57,595 bases of DNA from an uncultured Aquimarina sp. (GTDB taxonomy: Bacteria; Bacteroidota; Bacteroidia; Flavobacteriales; Flavobacteriaceae), in the NCBI GenBank assembly GCA_947489195.1, contig CANLCT010000027.1, positions 1-57,595 on the forward strand. The letters are read 5' to 3'. A program made the translations under genes and the position numbers. The notes below the pieces were generated by a model. The model had not been told where the DNA came from and made no database searches. It saw nothing but the letters and a program-made list of their open reading frames with translations. Below, in pieces: positions 23,297 through 32,410 of the stretch. Within the stretch, counting starts at the first letter, position 1. Each line of letters opens with the position of its first letter.

Positions 23297-23716
23297 ATGA
23301 ACTTAGAACATATAAATTTCGAATATTTAGATTACAAAGCAGAAGATTTTTCATACATCGGTAAACGATTAAAAATTATAAGAGATGAATTAATTTTAGA
23401 AGATGCCAAAAGACGTGAAATAAGTGTTAGAAAAAGTGTATTTACACAACGTAATTTAAGTACCTATTTAAAGATAACAAATAATTCAATTAATAATATT
23501 GAAAAAGGATCTGTTACTTCAAATACGTTTAAATTAATATTATTATATCAAGAATTAGGATATAATCCTTCTTGGATAATAATTAAAAACAATGAATTTA
23601 TATCTAAAAAAAGTATTTCACAAAATGTTGTAACAGAAAAAAGTGTTCAAGATGAATTTAAGGAATTAGAAAAAAGTGTGACAGAAGCTTTACAAAATTT
23701 TAAAAATAAAATCTAG
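23297..23716 (+). CDS. HTH (XRE-like) regulator
   Basis: A 139-residue protein with a probable helix-turn-helix at about residues 50-85 (FTQRNLSTYLKITNNSINNIEKGSVTSN..., where IEKG is the usual XRE recognition helix end). It directly follows the coupling protein gene and may regulate the operon. Its last codons and stop are in a 24-bp sequence that recurs at 28355-28378. There, MKTFKNKI-stop resembles its own C-terminus, so the cargo module downstream may have been inserted here. A strong terminator follows. Confidence 0.7.
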   Translation: MNLEHINFEYLDYKAEDFSYIGKRLKIIRDELILEDAKRREISVRKSVFTQRNLSTYLKITNNSINNIEKGSVTSNTFKLILLYQELGYNPSWIIIKNNEFISKKSISQNVVTEKSVQDEFKELEKSVTEALQNFKNKI

Positions 23717-23721
23717 TATTA
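23698..23721. repeat. 24-bp direct repeat, left copy
   Basis: Identical to 28355-28378. It overlaps the end of the HTH gene. The two copies bracket the Sel1, HExxH and lipoprotein module (about 4.6 kb), as expected for an integrated or duplicated segment. Confidence 0.55.
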
Positions 23722-23723
23722 TA

Positions 23724-23757
23724 AAACCACTATCTAATAAAATAGATAGTGGTTTTA
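23724..23757 (+). terminator. Terminator after the HTH gene
   Basis: ACCACTATCTA and its complement form an 11-bp stem with loop ATAAAA (about 23727-23754), followed by a T run. It ends the 17893-23716 operon. Confidence 0.88.
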
Positions 23758-24112
23758 TAAAATTTATAACAAAAAAGACTACTCCCCTATTCAATCATTG
23801 ATTAATATATATGCCAATATATTGATCCTTTTAAAAAATACTCCTAATTTAAAATTACCTTTCTCCATTATAAAAACACAAGTATGGTTTTACCATAATA
23901 AAAGTAAGGTAAAACCATACTTCTATATAGAAATTAATATATATTTTTGCTTGTGATAATATATAGTTTAAAAAAAATATTCAAAATAATTAACTAAGAT
24001 TAACTTAGTTAAAGACTTATTAATTAGAGCTTTTCTTTCTCAAAATATACGTTCTTAGCTCCTAAAAAATAAGTGTTCATTATTACAATATATTAACCTA
24101 AATTAAAACTAA
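23758..24112. other. Intergenic region with a 15-bp inverted repeat
   Basis: Non-coding AT-rich DNA between the transfer operon and the secreted-protein module. A perfect 15-bp inverted repeat (AAGTATGGTTTTACC at 23880-23894, its complement at 23908-23922) with a 13-nt loop is the only clear feature. No T run follows it, so an operator or structured RNA is more likely than a terminator. No promoter stands out. Confidence 0.5.
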
Positions 24113-25543
24113 ATGAAAAAAATTCATTTGTTATGGATATACTTATGTATATCTATAACTGCAATTCATGCGCAAAAAACAGATTGCTATCTTAATGTAA
24201 AAGAAGCTATTTTTTACTTACAAGAGGAACAAAATCTTCCAAAAGACTCTCTAAAATCTATTCAATTATTAAAGCCTTGTCTTGAAAAAGGCTATGATAA
24301 AGCCCAACTCTTAATGGGTAGATTATATCTATCAAAAAAAACAGAGGAAGGCTATCAAAAGGCATTTAAATTATTTAAAAAAGCAGCCCAACAAGAGAAT
24401 GCTTTAGCAATGGCAGATCTTGGTATTTTATATAAATATGGTAGAGGATGCAAATTAAATTTTAACAAAGCTCGAAAGTGGTTTCAAAAAAGCGCTGAAT
24501 TAGGAAATAGCAAGGCTGCATATAGTTTGGGCTATCTTTATTATAAAGGTTTTGGCACTATAAAACAAGACTATACACAAGCTGTCAAATGGTTTCAGAA
24601 AAGTGATTATTCTATGGCTAAATATTGGTTAGGAATATGTTATTTAAAAGGATATGGGGTCTCAAAAAATATAAATAAAGCAAGTGAGCTATTAGGCAGA
24701 GAATTTATAGTAAATACAACAAATATAATTACCGATGATACTTTAAGTGATCCTATAAATAATCAAAATACTACATACTTAAATTCTGAAATTCAATTAA
24801 ATGCTAATACTTCAGAAAAAGAAATAACTGATGAATTTTTATTAGGTAATTGGAAAGGAACTTTACTAAAGTTAGATTGGTCAAAAAAAAATATAGAAGC
24901 AAAAAAAGATATTGATATCATTTTTCAATTAGACTCTTTAACCGGCACTTTTATATCTAAAATAAGTATCGATAAAAATGTAATAGAAGATGCTTTTTTA
25001 AAAATAGATGAAACTATTTATTTTGAAAACACAAAACTTTCTTTGCCACATGAATCGTACAAAAAAAGCATTCCAAATGATTTAGAATATACTATTCTTT
25101 CGAGCGATTTACAATTAAAAACAGTAAACGGTATAACTTATTTAATTGCTAATGTAGAAAGTTATATTAAAAACTGGAATGAATCAGGAGCTCCTTTACG
25201 TTTAATATTAAATAAAAAAGAAACTTTTAATAATATCGATAAAGAACTTTCTAACGATGCATTAATAGCTTTATCACAACAAGAAGATAATTTTATCAAA
25301 CTCTATCCTAATCCTTTTGAAAAAGACTTAATAATTTCTTATTCCCTTACAGAACAAGCTACTATAAATGTTGAATTAAGTGATTTACACGGAAACACAA
25401 AAAGTGTCATTGCTAATAATGAAACACAAAATAAAGGAGATTACAAGTATTACTTAGATGGAACTACATTAGAAAAAGGTGTATATGTTGTTACTGTACT
25501 AGTAAATGGAAAAAGAAAAACAAGAGTAATTATTAAAAATTAA
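24113..25543 (+). CDS. Sel1-repeat protein with T9SS sorting domain
   Basis: A 476-residue exported protein. A signal peptide (about residues 1-20, IHAQ) is followed by Sel1/TPR-type repeats at about residues 50-200 (for example KAFKLFKKAAQQENALAMADLGILY and KARKWFQKSAELGNSKAAYSLGYLYYKGFG). A central beta-rich domain follows. The end is a type IX secretion sorting domain with LYPNPFEKDLIIS, a GDY/LDG turn and the final GVYVVTVLVNGKRKTRVIIKN. It is thus moved through the outer membrane by the T9SS of the host. Its partner may be the HExxH protein encoded 6 bp downstream. Confidence 0.85.
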   Translation: MKKIHLLWIYLCISITAIHAQKTDCYLNVKEAIFYLQEEQNLPKDSLKSIQLLKPCLEKGYDKAQLLMGRLYLSKKTEEGYQKAFKLFKKAAQQENALAMADLGILYKYGRGCKLNFNKARKWFQKSAELGNSKAAYSLGYLYYKGFGTIKQDYTQAVKWFQKSDYSMAKYWLGICYLKGYGVSKNINKASELLGREFIVNTTNIITDDTLSDPINNQNTTYLNSEIQLNANTSEKEITDEFLLGNWKGTLLKLDWSKKNIEAKKDIDIIFQLDSLTGTFISKISIDKNVIEDAFLKIDETIYFENTKLSLPHESYKKSIPNDLEYTILSSDLQLKTVNGITYLIANVESYIKNWNESGAPLRLILNKKETFNNIDKELSNDALIALSQQEDNFIKLYPNPFEKDLIISYSLTEQATINVELSDLHGNTKSVIANNETQNKGDYKYYLDGTTLEKGVYVVTVLVNGKRKTRVIIKN

Positions 25544-25549
25544 AAAGCA

Positions 25550-27682
25550 ATGAAAAAATATATACTAACCTTATGCGTAGCCATCTTTTCTGTTTGTTTA
25601 AACATAACTCATGCGCAAGATGAGATACCTAATAATGGTGACGAATTTATAGACATTGGATTTCCAGAAGATGAAATAGATGGAAACCCTAAAGCTGGAG
25701 ATACTCCTAGAAATAGACCAAATTGTAATAGATCTCGTTGTGAAGGATATGAGAATATTTCTTTTAGTCTTAACAATACACCTCATGCTTTAAGAATGGA
25801 AGCTCTTGTAAATTCTATTCAAAGAGCAGGTATAGATACCTGGATGTTTATCCAGGAAACAATAATAAAAAATGAGTTGGATGCACGTAATAGGCATGTG
25901 AGCAGTTCTTATGAATTTGCTAGAGATGAATATTTTACAAATTATGAAAATGCAATAGCCAGTAGAAATATCCCTATTTTAACTAGTGGACGTAATAGGA
26001 TTATAAATGAAGGAAAAAGTAAGCGTAACCTCTCTTTAAAAGATATAAAGCTACTAAGAGCTAGGTTACAAGAAATAAAACAAGGAAATATAAACCGTTC
26101 TTTATATGCAAATAAAACTTATAACAATCGTCCTATGAGTTTTTATAAAACAGAAAATAGTATTAATTCAGTTTTAAATACTGCTAATGAAAGTTTTTAT
26201 GCTAATGAAGTAAAAATAAATGAAGATTTATTGATTAGAGATCAATTAAGTAAAATGATAAATTCTATTAGGGCTGTAAATCAGTTAGGGGTTACCGATA
26301 ATATATCAAAAGTATTAAGAAATAGGCAAATAGGTCATTTTAACAATTTTAAAAATAGATGGAAGCAAATTATATTAATGCAACGATATCTGAGTAATTT
26401 AAATAAAGGAAATAACTCAGGTAATATATGGCCAATAGAATTTGGAACTAAAAACTATTTATTAGCTTATGCTAAAGAACATAGAAAAAAGGATATTGAT
26501 TTTTTTCATAAAGATTACTGGAAAGTAATTTTGAAAAGAGATTTTGGTAACAATTTTATAAAATCAAGAGATGCTATAAATAAGTATATAAGATTAAGAG
26601 ATGCTGAGTTAAACAGACTTTTAAATACAGCATCTATTAATGTAAATTCAAGCGTTGATTTTTTAGTTTCAGAATTAACTATAACTAATTCCAATCAATT
26701 AAAATGGTTAAATAACAACCCATCAAAAGCAAAGGAGATGGAAAGTGTTTTAAAATTAACAAAATTAAATCCAAATCCAAATACTTATAATTCTTCTAAA
26801 AAAAACACAAAAATTAGAATATTAGAAAATGGGACCGTTGAAGAAATGATTACTAAATTAAAATTAGAATCTTATAGAAAATATTTATATGATGATGAAG
26901 AAATGGCATACAATTTGAGAGTTTTTTCGTACAGAAATTCTCCAGGAGGAAGAATAAAAGCTACTGCACTTTCTTTTATTAAAGAAGCATTAGAGGCTGT
27001 TAAAAATAACAGTGAAGCGAATGTTGATTTTGATGATCAAATAATTAATGAACTTACTGGTAAAGCTCTTTGCGTGTATAATAATTTAAAAAACTTAAAT
27101 CTTTTTAAAAGTACAATTGGAAAATTTAACAGTAGAAGACAAGTATACAATCTTACATTAAAATTTGACCCTATTAAATGTAGAGGAACTGATGTAGCAT
27201 GCACAAGTCCTGAAGATTTAAAAAATGGAAATATTACTATTTACTTAAGAGAAATAGAAACAAAAAATCTTGATGTTGCTGCAACTATTTTACATGAAGG
27301 TATTCATGCCGAAATCTATAGATTTGTAGATAGAAAGAAAAAAGGACTAGATCCTAATGATAGAGCTAATCTTATGTTTTGGTACAAACATTTTAAAGCT
27401 TTAAATGGAAAAGATCCTGCTACAACAAAAGCACAACACGAACATATGGCTGATAGATTTGTTATACCCATAGCAAAAGCCATTAGATCATTAGATAAAA
27501 ACAGATTTTCATTAGATCATTATATGGCTTATGGTTGGGAAGGATTACGAGCATTTGGATATAATAAATATTTAAATAAAGATGGTGAATTTGTTTATTT
27601 AAATAGTAAAGAATACAAAGAATTTGTAAAAAAGAAAGTCTTAGTAAATAGCACAACTAATTTTAATAATCAATGTAAATAA
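25550..27682 (+). CDS. Secreted HExxH putative metalloprotease
   Basis: A 710-residue protein with a signal peptide (about residues 1-22, THAQ) and a long, mostly helical, Asn/Lys-rich middle. A C-terminal zinc site shows TILHEGIHAE, a HExxH motif at about residues 583-587. A second conserved-looking HEHMAD (about 630) could supply a further ligand. Upstream lies FDPIKCRGTDVACTSPEDLKNGNITIYLRE, typical of toxin-type metallopeptidase folds. I do not recognise the family. With a secreted partner before it and a lipoprotein after it, an exported effector or toxin is plausible. A second role in surface binding cannot be excluded. Confidence 0.7.
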   Translation: MKKYILTLCVAIFSVCLNITHAQDEIPNNGDEFIDIGFPEDEIDGNPKAGDTPRNRPNCNRSRCEGYENISFSLNNTPHALRMEALVNSIQRAGIDTWMFIQETIIKNELDARNRHVSSSYEFARDEYFTNYENAIASRNIPILTSGRNRIINEGKSKRNLSLKDIKLLRARLQEIKQGNINRSLYANKTYNNRPMSFYKTENSINSVLNTANESFYANEVKINEDLLIRDQLSKMINSIRAVNQLGVTDNISKVLRNRQIGHFNNFKNRWKQIILMQRYLSNLNKGNNSGNIWPIEFGTKNYLLAYAKEHRKKDIDFFHKDYWKVILKRDFGNNFIKSRDAINKYIRLRDAELNRLLNTASINVNSSVDFLVSELTITNSNQLKWLNNNPSKAKEMESVLKLTKLNPNPNTYNSSKKNTKIRILENGTVEEMITKLKLESYRKYLYDDEEMAYNLRVFSYRNSPGGRIKATALSFIKEALEAVKNNSEANVDFDDQIINELTGKALCVYNNLKNLNLFKSTIGKFNSRRQVYNLTLKFDPIKCRGTDVACTSPEDLKNGNITIYLREIETKNLDVAATILHEGIHAEIYRFVDRKKKGLDPNDRANLMFWYKHFKALNGKDPATTKAQHEHMADRFVIPIAKAIRSLDKNRFSLDHYMAYGWEGLRAFGYNKYLNKDGEFVYLNSKEYKEFVKKKVLVNSTTNFNNQCK

Positions 27683-27684
27683 TC

Positions 27685-28317
27685 ATGAAGAACGTAATAT
27701 TAATAATTTCTGTATTTTTTATATCATGCACTAAGTCTGAAGATAAAAAAGATTATGAAACAGAGAATGTATATGAGGTAATCAGTTATCTTATAAATTA
27801 CAAAAGTAAAGATTTTTTACCTTCAGTTGCATTTCCACCCTTACCTGATAATAAAGGTATGCCTGTATATACAACTAAAGATAGTTTAAGTAGTTATAGA
27901 TATTTTTATGAGCAATTTAAAAGAAATAAGGTAATAGCAATAGAAAAAAGTTTAAAACCTTTTAAAGAAAAATATTTATTTGATGATTGTAAATATTTTA
28001 AATCTGATGAGTATAATAAATTTACATCAACTGACAAGATATCTTCTTTGGATTTAGAAAAAATCTTTGTTAAAGAAAACGATTCTTTGATTTTTTATAA
28101 TGAAACTTTTAAAGAATTAGAAGGTAGAGGATTTGGAAATAAGTTTGACATCTTTTTTGAATTTTCAAAAATTTCTTTTAATAAAAGCTACAATAAGGCT
28201 GTAATATATTTAGGAGTTTCTTTTGGTAAACTAAATGGTTTTTCAACACTTATTTACCTAGAAAAAAAGCATTTCCATTGGGAAATAAAATGTGAAGAAA
28301 CTTTATCTATTTCTTAA
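27685..28317 (+). CDS. Lipoprotein, candidate immunity or partner protein
   Basis: A 210-residue lipoprotein with a short signal sequence and lipobox (FFISC at residues 11-15), so it is anchored in the cell envelope. The mature part is Lys/Phe-rich with no recognised domain. It starts 2 bp after the HExxH gene and is surely co-transcribed. A tightly linked envelope protein behind a secreted enzyme is the usual layout for a toxin and its protector, but no sequence motif proves this. Confidence 0.65.
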   Translation: MKNVILIISVFFISCTKSEDKKDYETENVYEVISYLINYKSKDFLPSVAFPPLPDNKGMPVYTTKDSLSSYRYFYEQFKRNKVIAIEKSLKPFKEKYLFDDCKYFKSDEYNKFTSTDKISSLDLEKIFVKENDSLIFYNETFKELEGRGFGNKFDIFFEFSKISFNKSYNKAVIYLGVSFGKLNGFSTLIYLEKKHFHWEIKCEETLSIS

Positions 28318-28584
28318 TCCAGTAAAACTATTCTTTCAATTTATGAATGAAAACTTTTAAAAATAAAATCTAGTATTAAAAATGTAATAATCAACTAAAA
28401 ATATATTAAAGGAGTATTAGAGTTTTTTTTGACGGTTTTTAAATAATATAATTAATATATCTTTAAGAGGATTAGGTAGAACAGAAGCTTATATAAATCA
28501 AATAGAAAAGAACCCTGTTAGGTTCTAAAAATTAAAACGTTACTTATCTTTAGATAATCGAATTAGCAAAGAATGTAATTAACA
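28318..28584. other. Intergenic region with repeat copy and a hairpin
   Basis: Contains the second copy of the 24-bp repeat (28355-28378) that ends the HTH gene, here in the context MKTFKNKI-stop. It also contains a small hairpin AGAACC-CTGTTA-GGTTCT near 28510. It looks like the right edge of the cargo module. No gene is visible. Confidence 0.45.
28355..28378. repeat. 24-bp direct repeat, right copy
   Basis: Identical to 23698-23721. See the left copy for the module it brackets. Confidence 0.55.
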
Positions 28585-29055
28585 ATGAGAAATATACACT
28601 ATCTAATAATATTAATTTTTATTAGTTGTAAAACAACTGATAAAGCTATCAAAAAAAATGACACAAATACCTTGTTTGTATTGTTTGAAGAATCAAAAGA
28701 AACTATAAAACGAACTCACATAACTTCAAATAAAGAAAAAAAAGATAAAGGTTTTCTATATAGTTATAGTTTTTCTGATGATATATCACTCAATTTTTCA
28801 TTAGATCATTCAGCATATTTTTCATTTGATGATATGTTTAATAACACTAATAGGAGTAAAGTTTTAAAAATAAATAAAAAATTTTTAAAAAATAATTTTA
28901 TAATAACTAGTGATTACATAAAAAAATTAGGAGATAAAGCTACTTTTAAAATGTTTTATGAAAGTAAAACAATTTTTTTAATAGATAAATCTGAAATAAA
29001 AAATAACACTATTATACTTAGAGAAGTTAAACCAATATTTACAACTGAAGAATGA
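28585..29055 (+). CDS. Small lipoprotein
   Basis: A 156-residue lipoprotein with lipobox IFISC near residues 11-15. The mature part is rich in Lys, Ser and Phe and contains no recognised domain. It lies outside the 24-bp repeats and before a strong terminator at 29138. It may be an envelope protein belonging to the mobilisation side of the plasmid, or a second protector for the HExxH protein. The evidence allows neither choice. Confidence 0.6.
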   Translation: MRNIHYLIILIFISCKTTDKAIKKNDTNTLFVLFEESKETIKRTHITSNKEKKDKGFLYSYSFSDDISLNFSLDHSAYFSFDDMFNNTNRSKVLKINKKFLKNNFIITSDYIKKLGDKATFKMFYESKTIFLIDKSEIKNNTIILREVKPIFTTEE

Positions 29056-29137
29056 TATTATTTTTAGGTTTTTATTATAACTTTACTTTAAATAGAAAAA
29101 ACTTCAATTAATTCCCTGAACGAAAATTGAAGATAAC

Positions 29138-29172
29138 GCCCACCTTCTTTTTATTAATTTGGTGGGCTTTTT
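29138..29172 (+). terminator. Terminator after the small lipoprotein gene
   Basis: GCCCACC (29138-29144) and GGTGGGC (29161-29167) with a 16-nt loop, followed by TTTTT. It separates the plus-strand cargo from the convergent relaxase gene. Confidence 0.88.
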
Positions 29173-29225
29173 ATATAAAGTAATTTTATCTAATTTAAAA
29201 TTGAACCGAAAAAATGCTTACTCTA

Positions 29226-31487
29226 TTATAATCTAAATCTCTTTTTTTTCTTTCTCTTCTTTCCTTTCATTTCTTGCTTAAAAAAATCAGTATCATCGTC
29301 TAAATTTTTATATGAACTATTAGAATATAAAAGTGTTTTTATTCTATTAAGCATTCTCTCTGTAAATTCTTTATTTACTAATGTATTAAGTTCTTGTTTT
29401 AATCCATTATCTAAATGTTCTTGTAAATCTTCTGAAGATAAAAAAGGATCTACTTTTTCCTTAATAATAAAAAATGCAGCAGTACTGTATTGTTTCTTTT
29501 CTAATAGAGAATTTAACCATAATTTTTCTAAAAAGTCTTTTTTATTTGAAATCGCTTCATTTGATAATATTTCTTTTTGTTCTACTAATTTATTTAATAT
29601 TGAGGAATCACTTTTTAGAAAATCTACTAAATTTTTAGGTACTTTTATTGCATTTTTAGTGTCGCAAAATTTTATAGATAAGAGAAAATCATTGTTTTTT
29701 TCAATAATTTCAATACCCTTATAATTAAAATATTCTATTAATTTATCTGGTGTTGTTAGATTTTCACCTACTTTTTTAAGAGTATTTTGAATATATAAAT
29801 GTTGAACTAATTCATCATATTTTTCTTTATACTTTGTTTTTAAATTTAAATATATACTAGGATAATGCAATGGTAAATATAAGATATCACTTGATATTTT
29901 AATTTCATCATATACTATTGGCTGATCACTCATTAATATTTTAAGTGTCTCATAATTCAAATTTTGAATATAAGAATTTTGATACTTAGAATTAATGATA
30001 TCCTGTTGATTTGAGTTTTTTAATTTTTCTTTAAATTTCAAAACATGATGTGTTGATTTTATATCACATATGTAAGTTCCTTGACTTTCTTCTCTCGCAT
30101 GAAGACCTAAAGATTCAAAGATATATTTATCATTAATTGCTTCCTTTACAATAGATGAAACGTTAAATCCTTTATTAATTTTCTCTTTTAATGCTAATAA
30201 TTCTTTGTTTCTTAAATCATCTATAGAGTCAATAGATAATTGTAATTTCTCATTTAAAGTATCAATAAGTATATCTAATTCTTCTTTTGAATTAATAAAT
30301 TCAGATATGAAATCATATATTTCATTATTCTTTATGGATGGCACTAATTTATTTAGATTTATATCTTCCAAAAATTTAGACATATATCGTTCCTTAGAAC
30401 TTTTAAAAGATTTTTGTATACTTTGCTTAACTATTTTCTCAACTAAGAAATTAAAACGTTCAGATTGCATATCTAAACTCGTTAGCCCCTCTCCTATTTT
30501 AGAAAGTTTTTTTGAAATTGTGAATTCTCTATTTATTTCAGATAGTTTAAAACAATATCCTGAAGTATCATTAATGGAATAGCCTTGAATGTTATTATCC
30601 TTGGTTAAATGTTCTTCTAAAGAAATACCTTGTTGTTCAACTATAAATTTAAAATCATCTCTGTTAATTGAAGTAAATAAATTTAAGCTGTAATTTAATT
30701 GTTTTTGTAATCTTTTTTTATGATTAATTATTAGCTTACTAGACTTATTTTTATCAACTAAATATTGAAGTTTTGAATAACTAAATTTAGCATCTACATT
30801 ACTACCAGCTATTGGTTTTGTATTTAATTTATTTCCATTATCATCTGTAAGATGAAATAATATACCTTTTTTAGTTTTTGCTTTAGTAATAGATAAGTAA
30901 ATATTGTGTTTTTTTAGCAAACCTTGTAATTCTGAAATACTTCTTGGTTTATACTTCTTTAAAATTAAATTAACATTATTAGAAATAGCATGTTTAGATG
31001 TATTGGGTACTAATGAGATATTATTTTTTGTATTACTAGATACCCTTTGTAATTTATGTTTAATTTCTAATTTTCTACTAATATTTAAAGATCTAACTCT
31101 ATCGTTAGATAAATATATTTTTTTCCCTTCTTCTGTGACAGTTGTTGAAATAATATGAACATGTTGATGTTGAGTATCCGTATGTTTTACGATAACATAA
31201 GGTTGATTTTCATAACCCATATTAATTAAATACTCATCAGCTAATTTTTTAAAAAAAACATCAGATACTTTTTTATCCTGGATAGATAAGGAAAGTGATA
31301 TATGAGCGAAAGGTGTAGCATGATCTTTTTGTAAACCTTGATGATTAAGAAAAAAAATAAGCTCTTTTTTAGATGGATTGTCTAGAATATTTCCTCCAAT
31401 ATATTCTCCTTGATTTTCATCTACTTTTTTGTAAACATAATTTACTATTCCAACTACGTTATTTCCATACTTAATATTAGCTATCAT
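29226..31487 (-). CDS. mobB: Relaxase (MobP/MobB-type)
   Basis: A 753-residue DNA-nicking relaxase. The three-histidine metal motif is HQHVH at residues 107-111. A candidate catalytic Tyr is in the N-terminal NYVYKK (residues 16-21), and FAHISLSLS is the conserved strand between them. It should nick one strand at oriT and pilot it to the recipient. The long C-terminal part (about residues 230-700) is helical with several diverged repeats and is unusually long for the family. A basic tail (KGKKRKKKKRFRL) fits DNA binding. It overlaps the MobA-like gene by 11 bp. Confidence 0.9.
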   Translation of the reverse strand: MIANIKYGNNVVGIVNYVYKKVDENQGEYIGGNILDNPSKKELIFFLNHQGLQKDHATPFAHISLSLSIQDKKVSDVFFKKLADEYLINMGYENQPYVIVKHTDTQHQHVHIISTTVTEEGKKIYLSNDRVRSLNISRKLEIKHKLQRVSSNTKNNISLVPNTSKHAISNNVNLILKKYKPRSISELQGLLKKHNIYLSITKAKTKKGILFHLTDDNGNKLNTKPIAGSNVDAKFSYSKLQYLVDKNKSSKLIINHKKRLQKQLNYSLNLFTSINRDDFKFIVEQQGISLEEHLTKDNNIQGYSINDTSGYCFKLSEINREFTISKKLSKIGEGLTSLDMQSERFNFLVEKIVKQSIQKSFKSSKERYMSKFLEDINLNKLVPSIKNNEIYDFISEFINSKEELDILIDTLNEKLQLSIDSIDDLRNKELLALKEKINKGFNVSSIVKEAINDKYIFESLGLHAREESQGTYICDIKSTHHVLKFKEKLKNSNQQDIINSKYQNSYIQNLNYETLKILMSDQPIVYDEIKISSDILYLPLHYPSIYLNLKTKYKEKYDELVQHLYIQNTLKKVGENLTTPDKLIEYFNYKGIEIIEKNNDFLLSIKFCDTKNAIKVPKNLVDFLKSDSSILNKLVEQKEILSNEAISNKKDFLEKLWLNSLLEKKQYSTAAFFIIKEKVDPFLSSEDLQEHLDNGLKQELNTLVNKEFTERMLNRIKTLLYSNSSYKNLDDDTDFFKQEMKGKKRKKKKRFRL

Positions 31488-31920
31488 TTAATAAAATTGT
31501 TAAAATTTCAGACTTCATTTCAAGTAAATTTTTAATATTATTCTCTAAATGATAAAGTGTTTTTGAATCAATACTTTCTTTTTTTGAATGAAGTATTCTT
31601 GTTGTTTGATTTAAATTGTTACCTATTTTACTTAAAGAATATACTATATTTTGGGTTAATTTATTATTATAATCATTAGGGTTTACAACTTTTTGTTTTG
31701 ATAAAGATGATTCATTCAATCCATCTAATAAAAATTTTCGAGTATAAAAAGCCTTATCTTTTTCAAAATTTGGATAAGGATCTTTCATTCTATTTATTAA
31801 ATATGAAAATTCTTCATCATTAAATAGCATGTCAATTCTGTTATTTTTTTTTCGTTTTAAGTGATCGGGTAGTTTTTTTCTACCACCTTTATTTTTATTG
31901 GTTTTTGAATCTTGATTCAT
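31477..31920 (-). CDS. mobA: MobA-like mobilisation protein
   Basis: A protein of about 147 residues if it starts MNQDSK at 31920; an in-frame ATG at 31947 also exists. It has a basic N-terminal arm (KGGRKKLPDHLKRKKNNRIDM), then a ribbon-helix-helix-like part, and a C-terminal helix with LSKIGNNLNQTTRILHSKK. That matches the iGxNLNQ signature of plasmid mobilisation accessory proteins (MobC/MobA type). It should bind oriT next to the relaxase. It overlaps the relaxase gene by 11 bp, so the two are made together. Confidence 0.8.
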   Translation of the reverse strand: MNQDSKTNKNKGGRKKLPDHLKRKKNNRIDMLFNDEEFSYLINRMKDPYPNFEKDKAFYTRKFLLDGLNESSLSKQKVVNPNDYNNKLTQNIVYSLSKIGNNLNQTTRILHSKKESIDSKTLYHLENNIKNLLEMKSEILTILLNDS

Positions 31921-31945
31921 CTTATGCGACTTTGGAGCATGAGGC

Positions 31946-31982
31946 ACTTACGGAGTAAGTAGAGTTATGTCCGTGACATAAC
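31946..31982. other. Candidate oriT inverted repeats
   Basis: Two adjoining palindromes lie directly upstream of the mob genes: CTTAC-GGA-GTAAG (31946-31958) and GTTATGTC-CGT-GACATAAC (31964-31982), followed by CATACCTTGC. Inverted repeats beside a relaxase and accessory gene are the usual form of an origin of transfer, with the nick just beside the stem. The exact nick site cannot be read. Confidence 0.65.
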
Positions 31983-32410
31983 ATACCTTGCTAAAATTTG
32001 TTTTACAAATTTACAAAAAATATAGATATTCTAATAATTGAAAATATTATCGAAGTAATGAATAACTAAAATTATAAAAAGATTACAAAAAAACTAAACA
32101 ATTATATATCTGTATAATTATATAATTATTTAACTATATAACTATATTAATCTCTTTAAAAATTATTTAACAGATATACAATTATATAATTAAACAATTA
32201 CACTTCTATATAGTTGTACAAATACATATAAGTATAGCTATGTTATTATACATATACTTAACTGTATAAATAAATATATAGCTATGTAGTTATATACTTA
32301 ACTATATAACTACATAGCTATATATGTATATAGCTATTTAAATATTTACATGTATAGCTATATATTTAAATAAATAGCTATATATTTGCATAAACACAAA
32401 AATTTTTAAT
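31983..32410 (+). repeat. AT-rich TAGCTA repeat field upstream of the ParA-like gene
   Basis: About 400 bp of nearly pure A and T with recurring palindromic TATAGCTATA-type units. TAGCTA occurs at 32235, 32279, 32315, 32331, 32355 and 32375, mixed with TAACTATATA variants. It ends in a perfect TATATTTGC promoter element (32381-32389), 22 bp before the ParA-like start at 32411. It could be a partition centromere, an operator for the adjacent genes or simply a flexible part of the transfer origin. Confidence 0.6.

Noticed and set aside
29226..31487. Several plus-strand frames of 84-125 codons opposite the relaxase gene
   Set aside because: They lie wholly inside a full-length relaxase with intact motifs and show no start signals or family resemblance.
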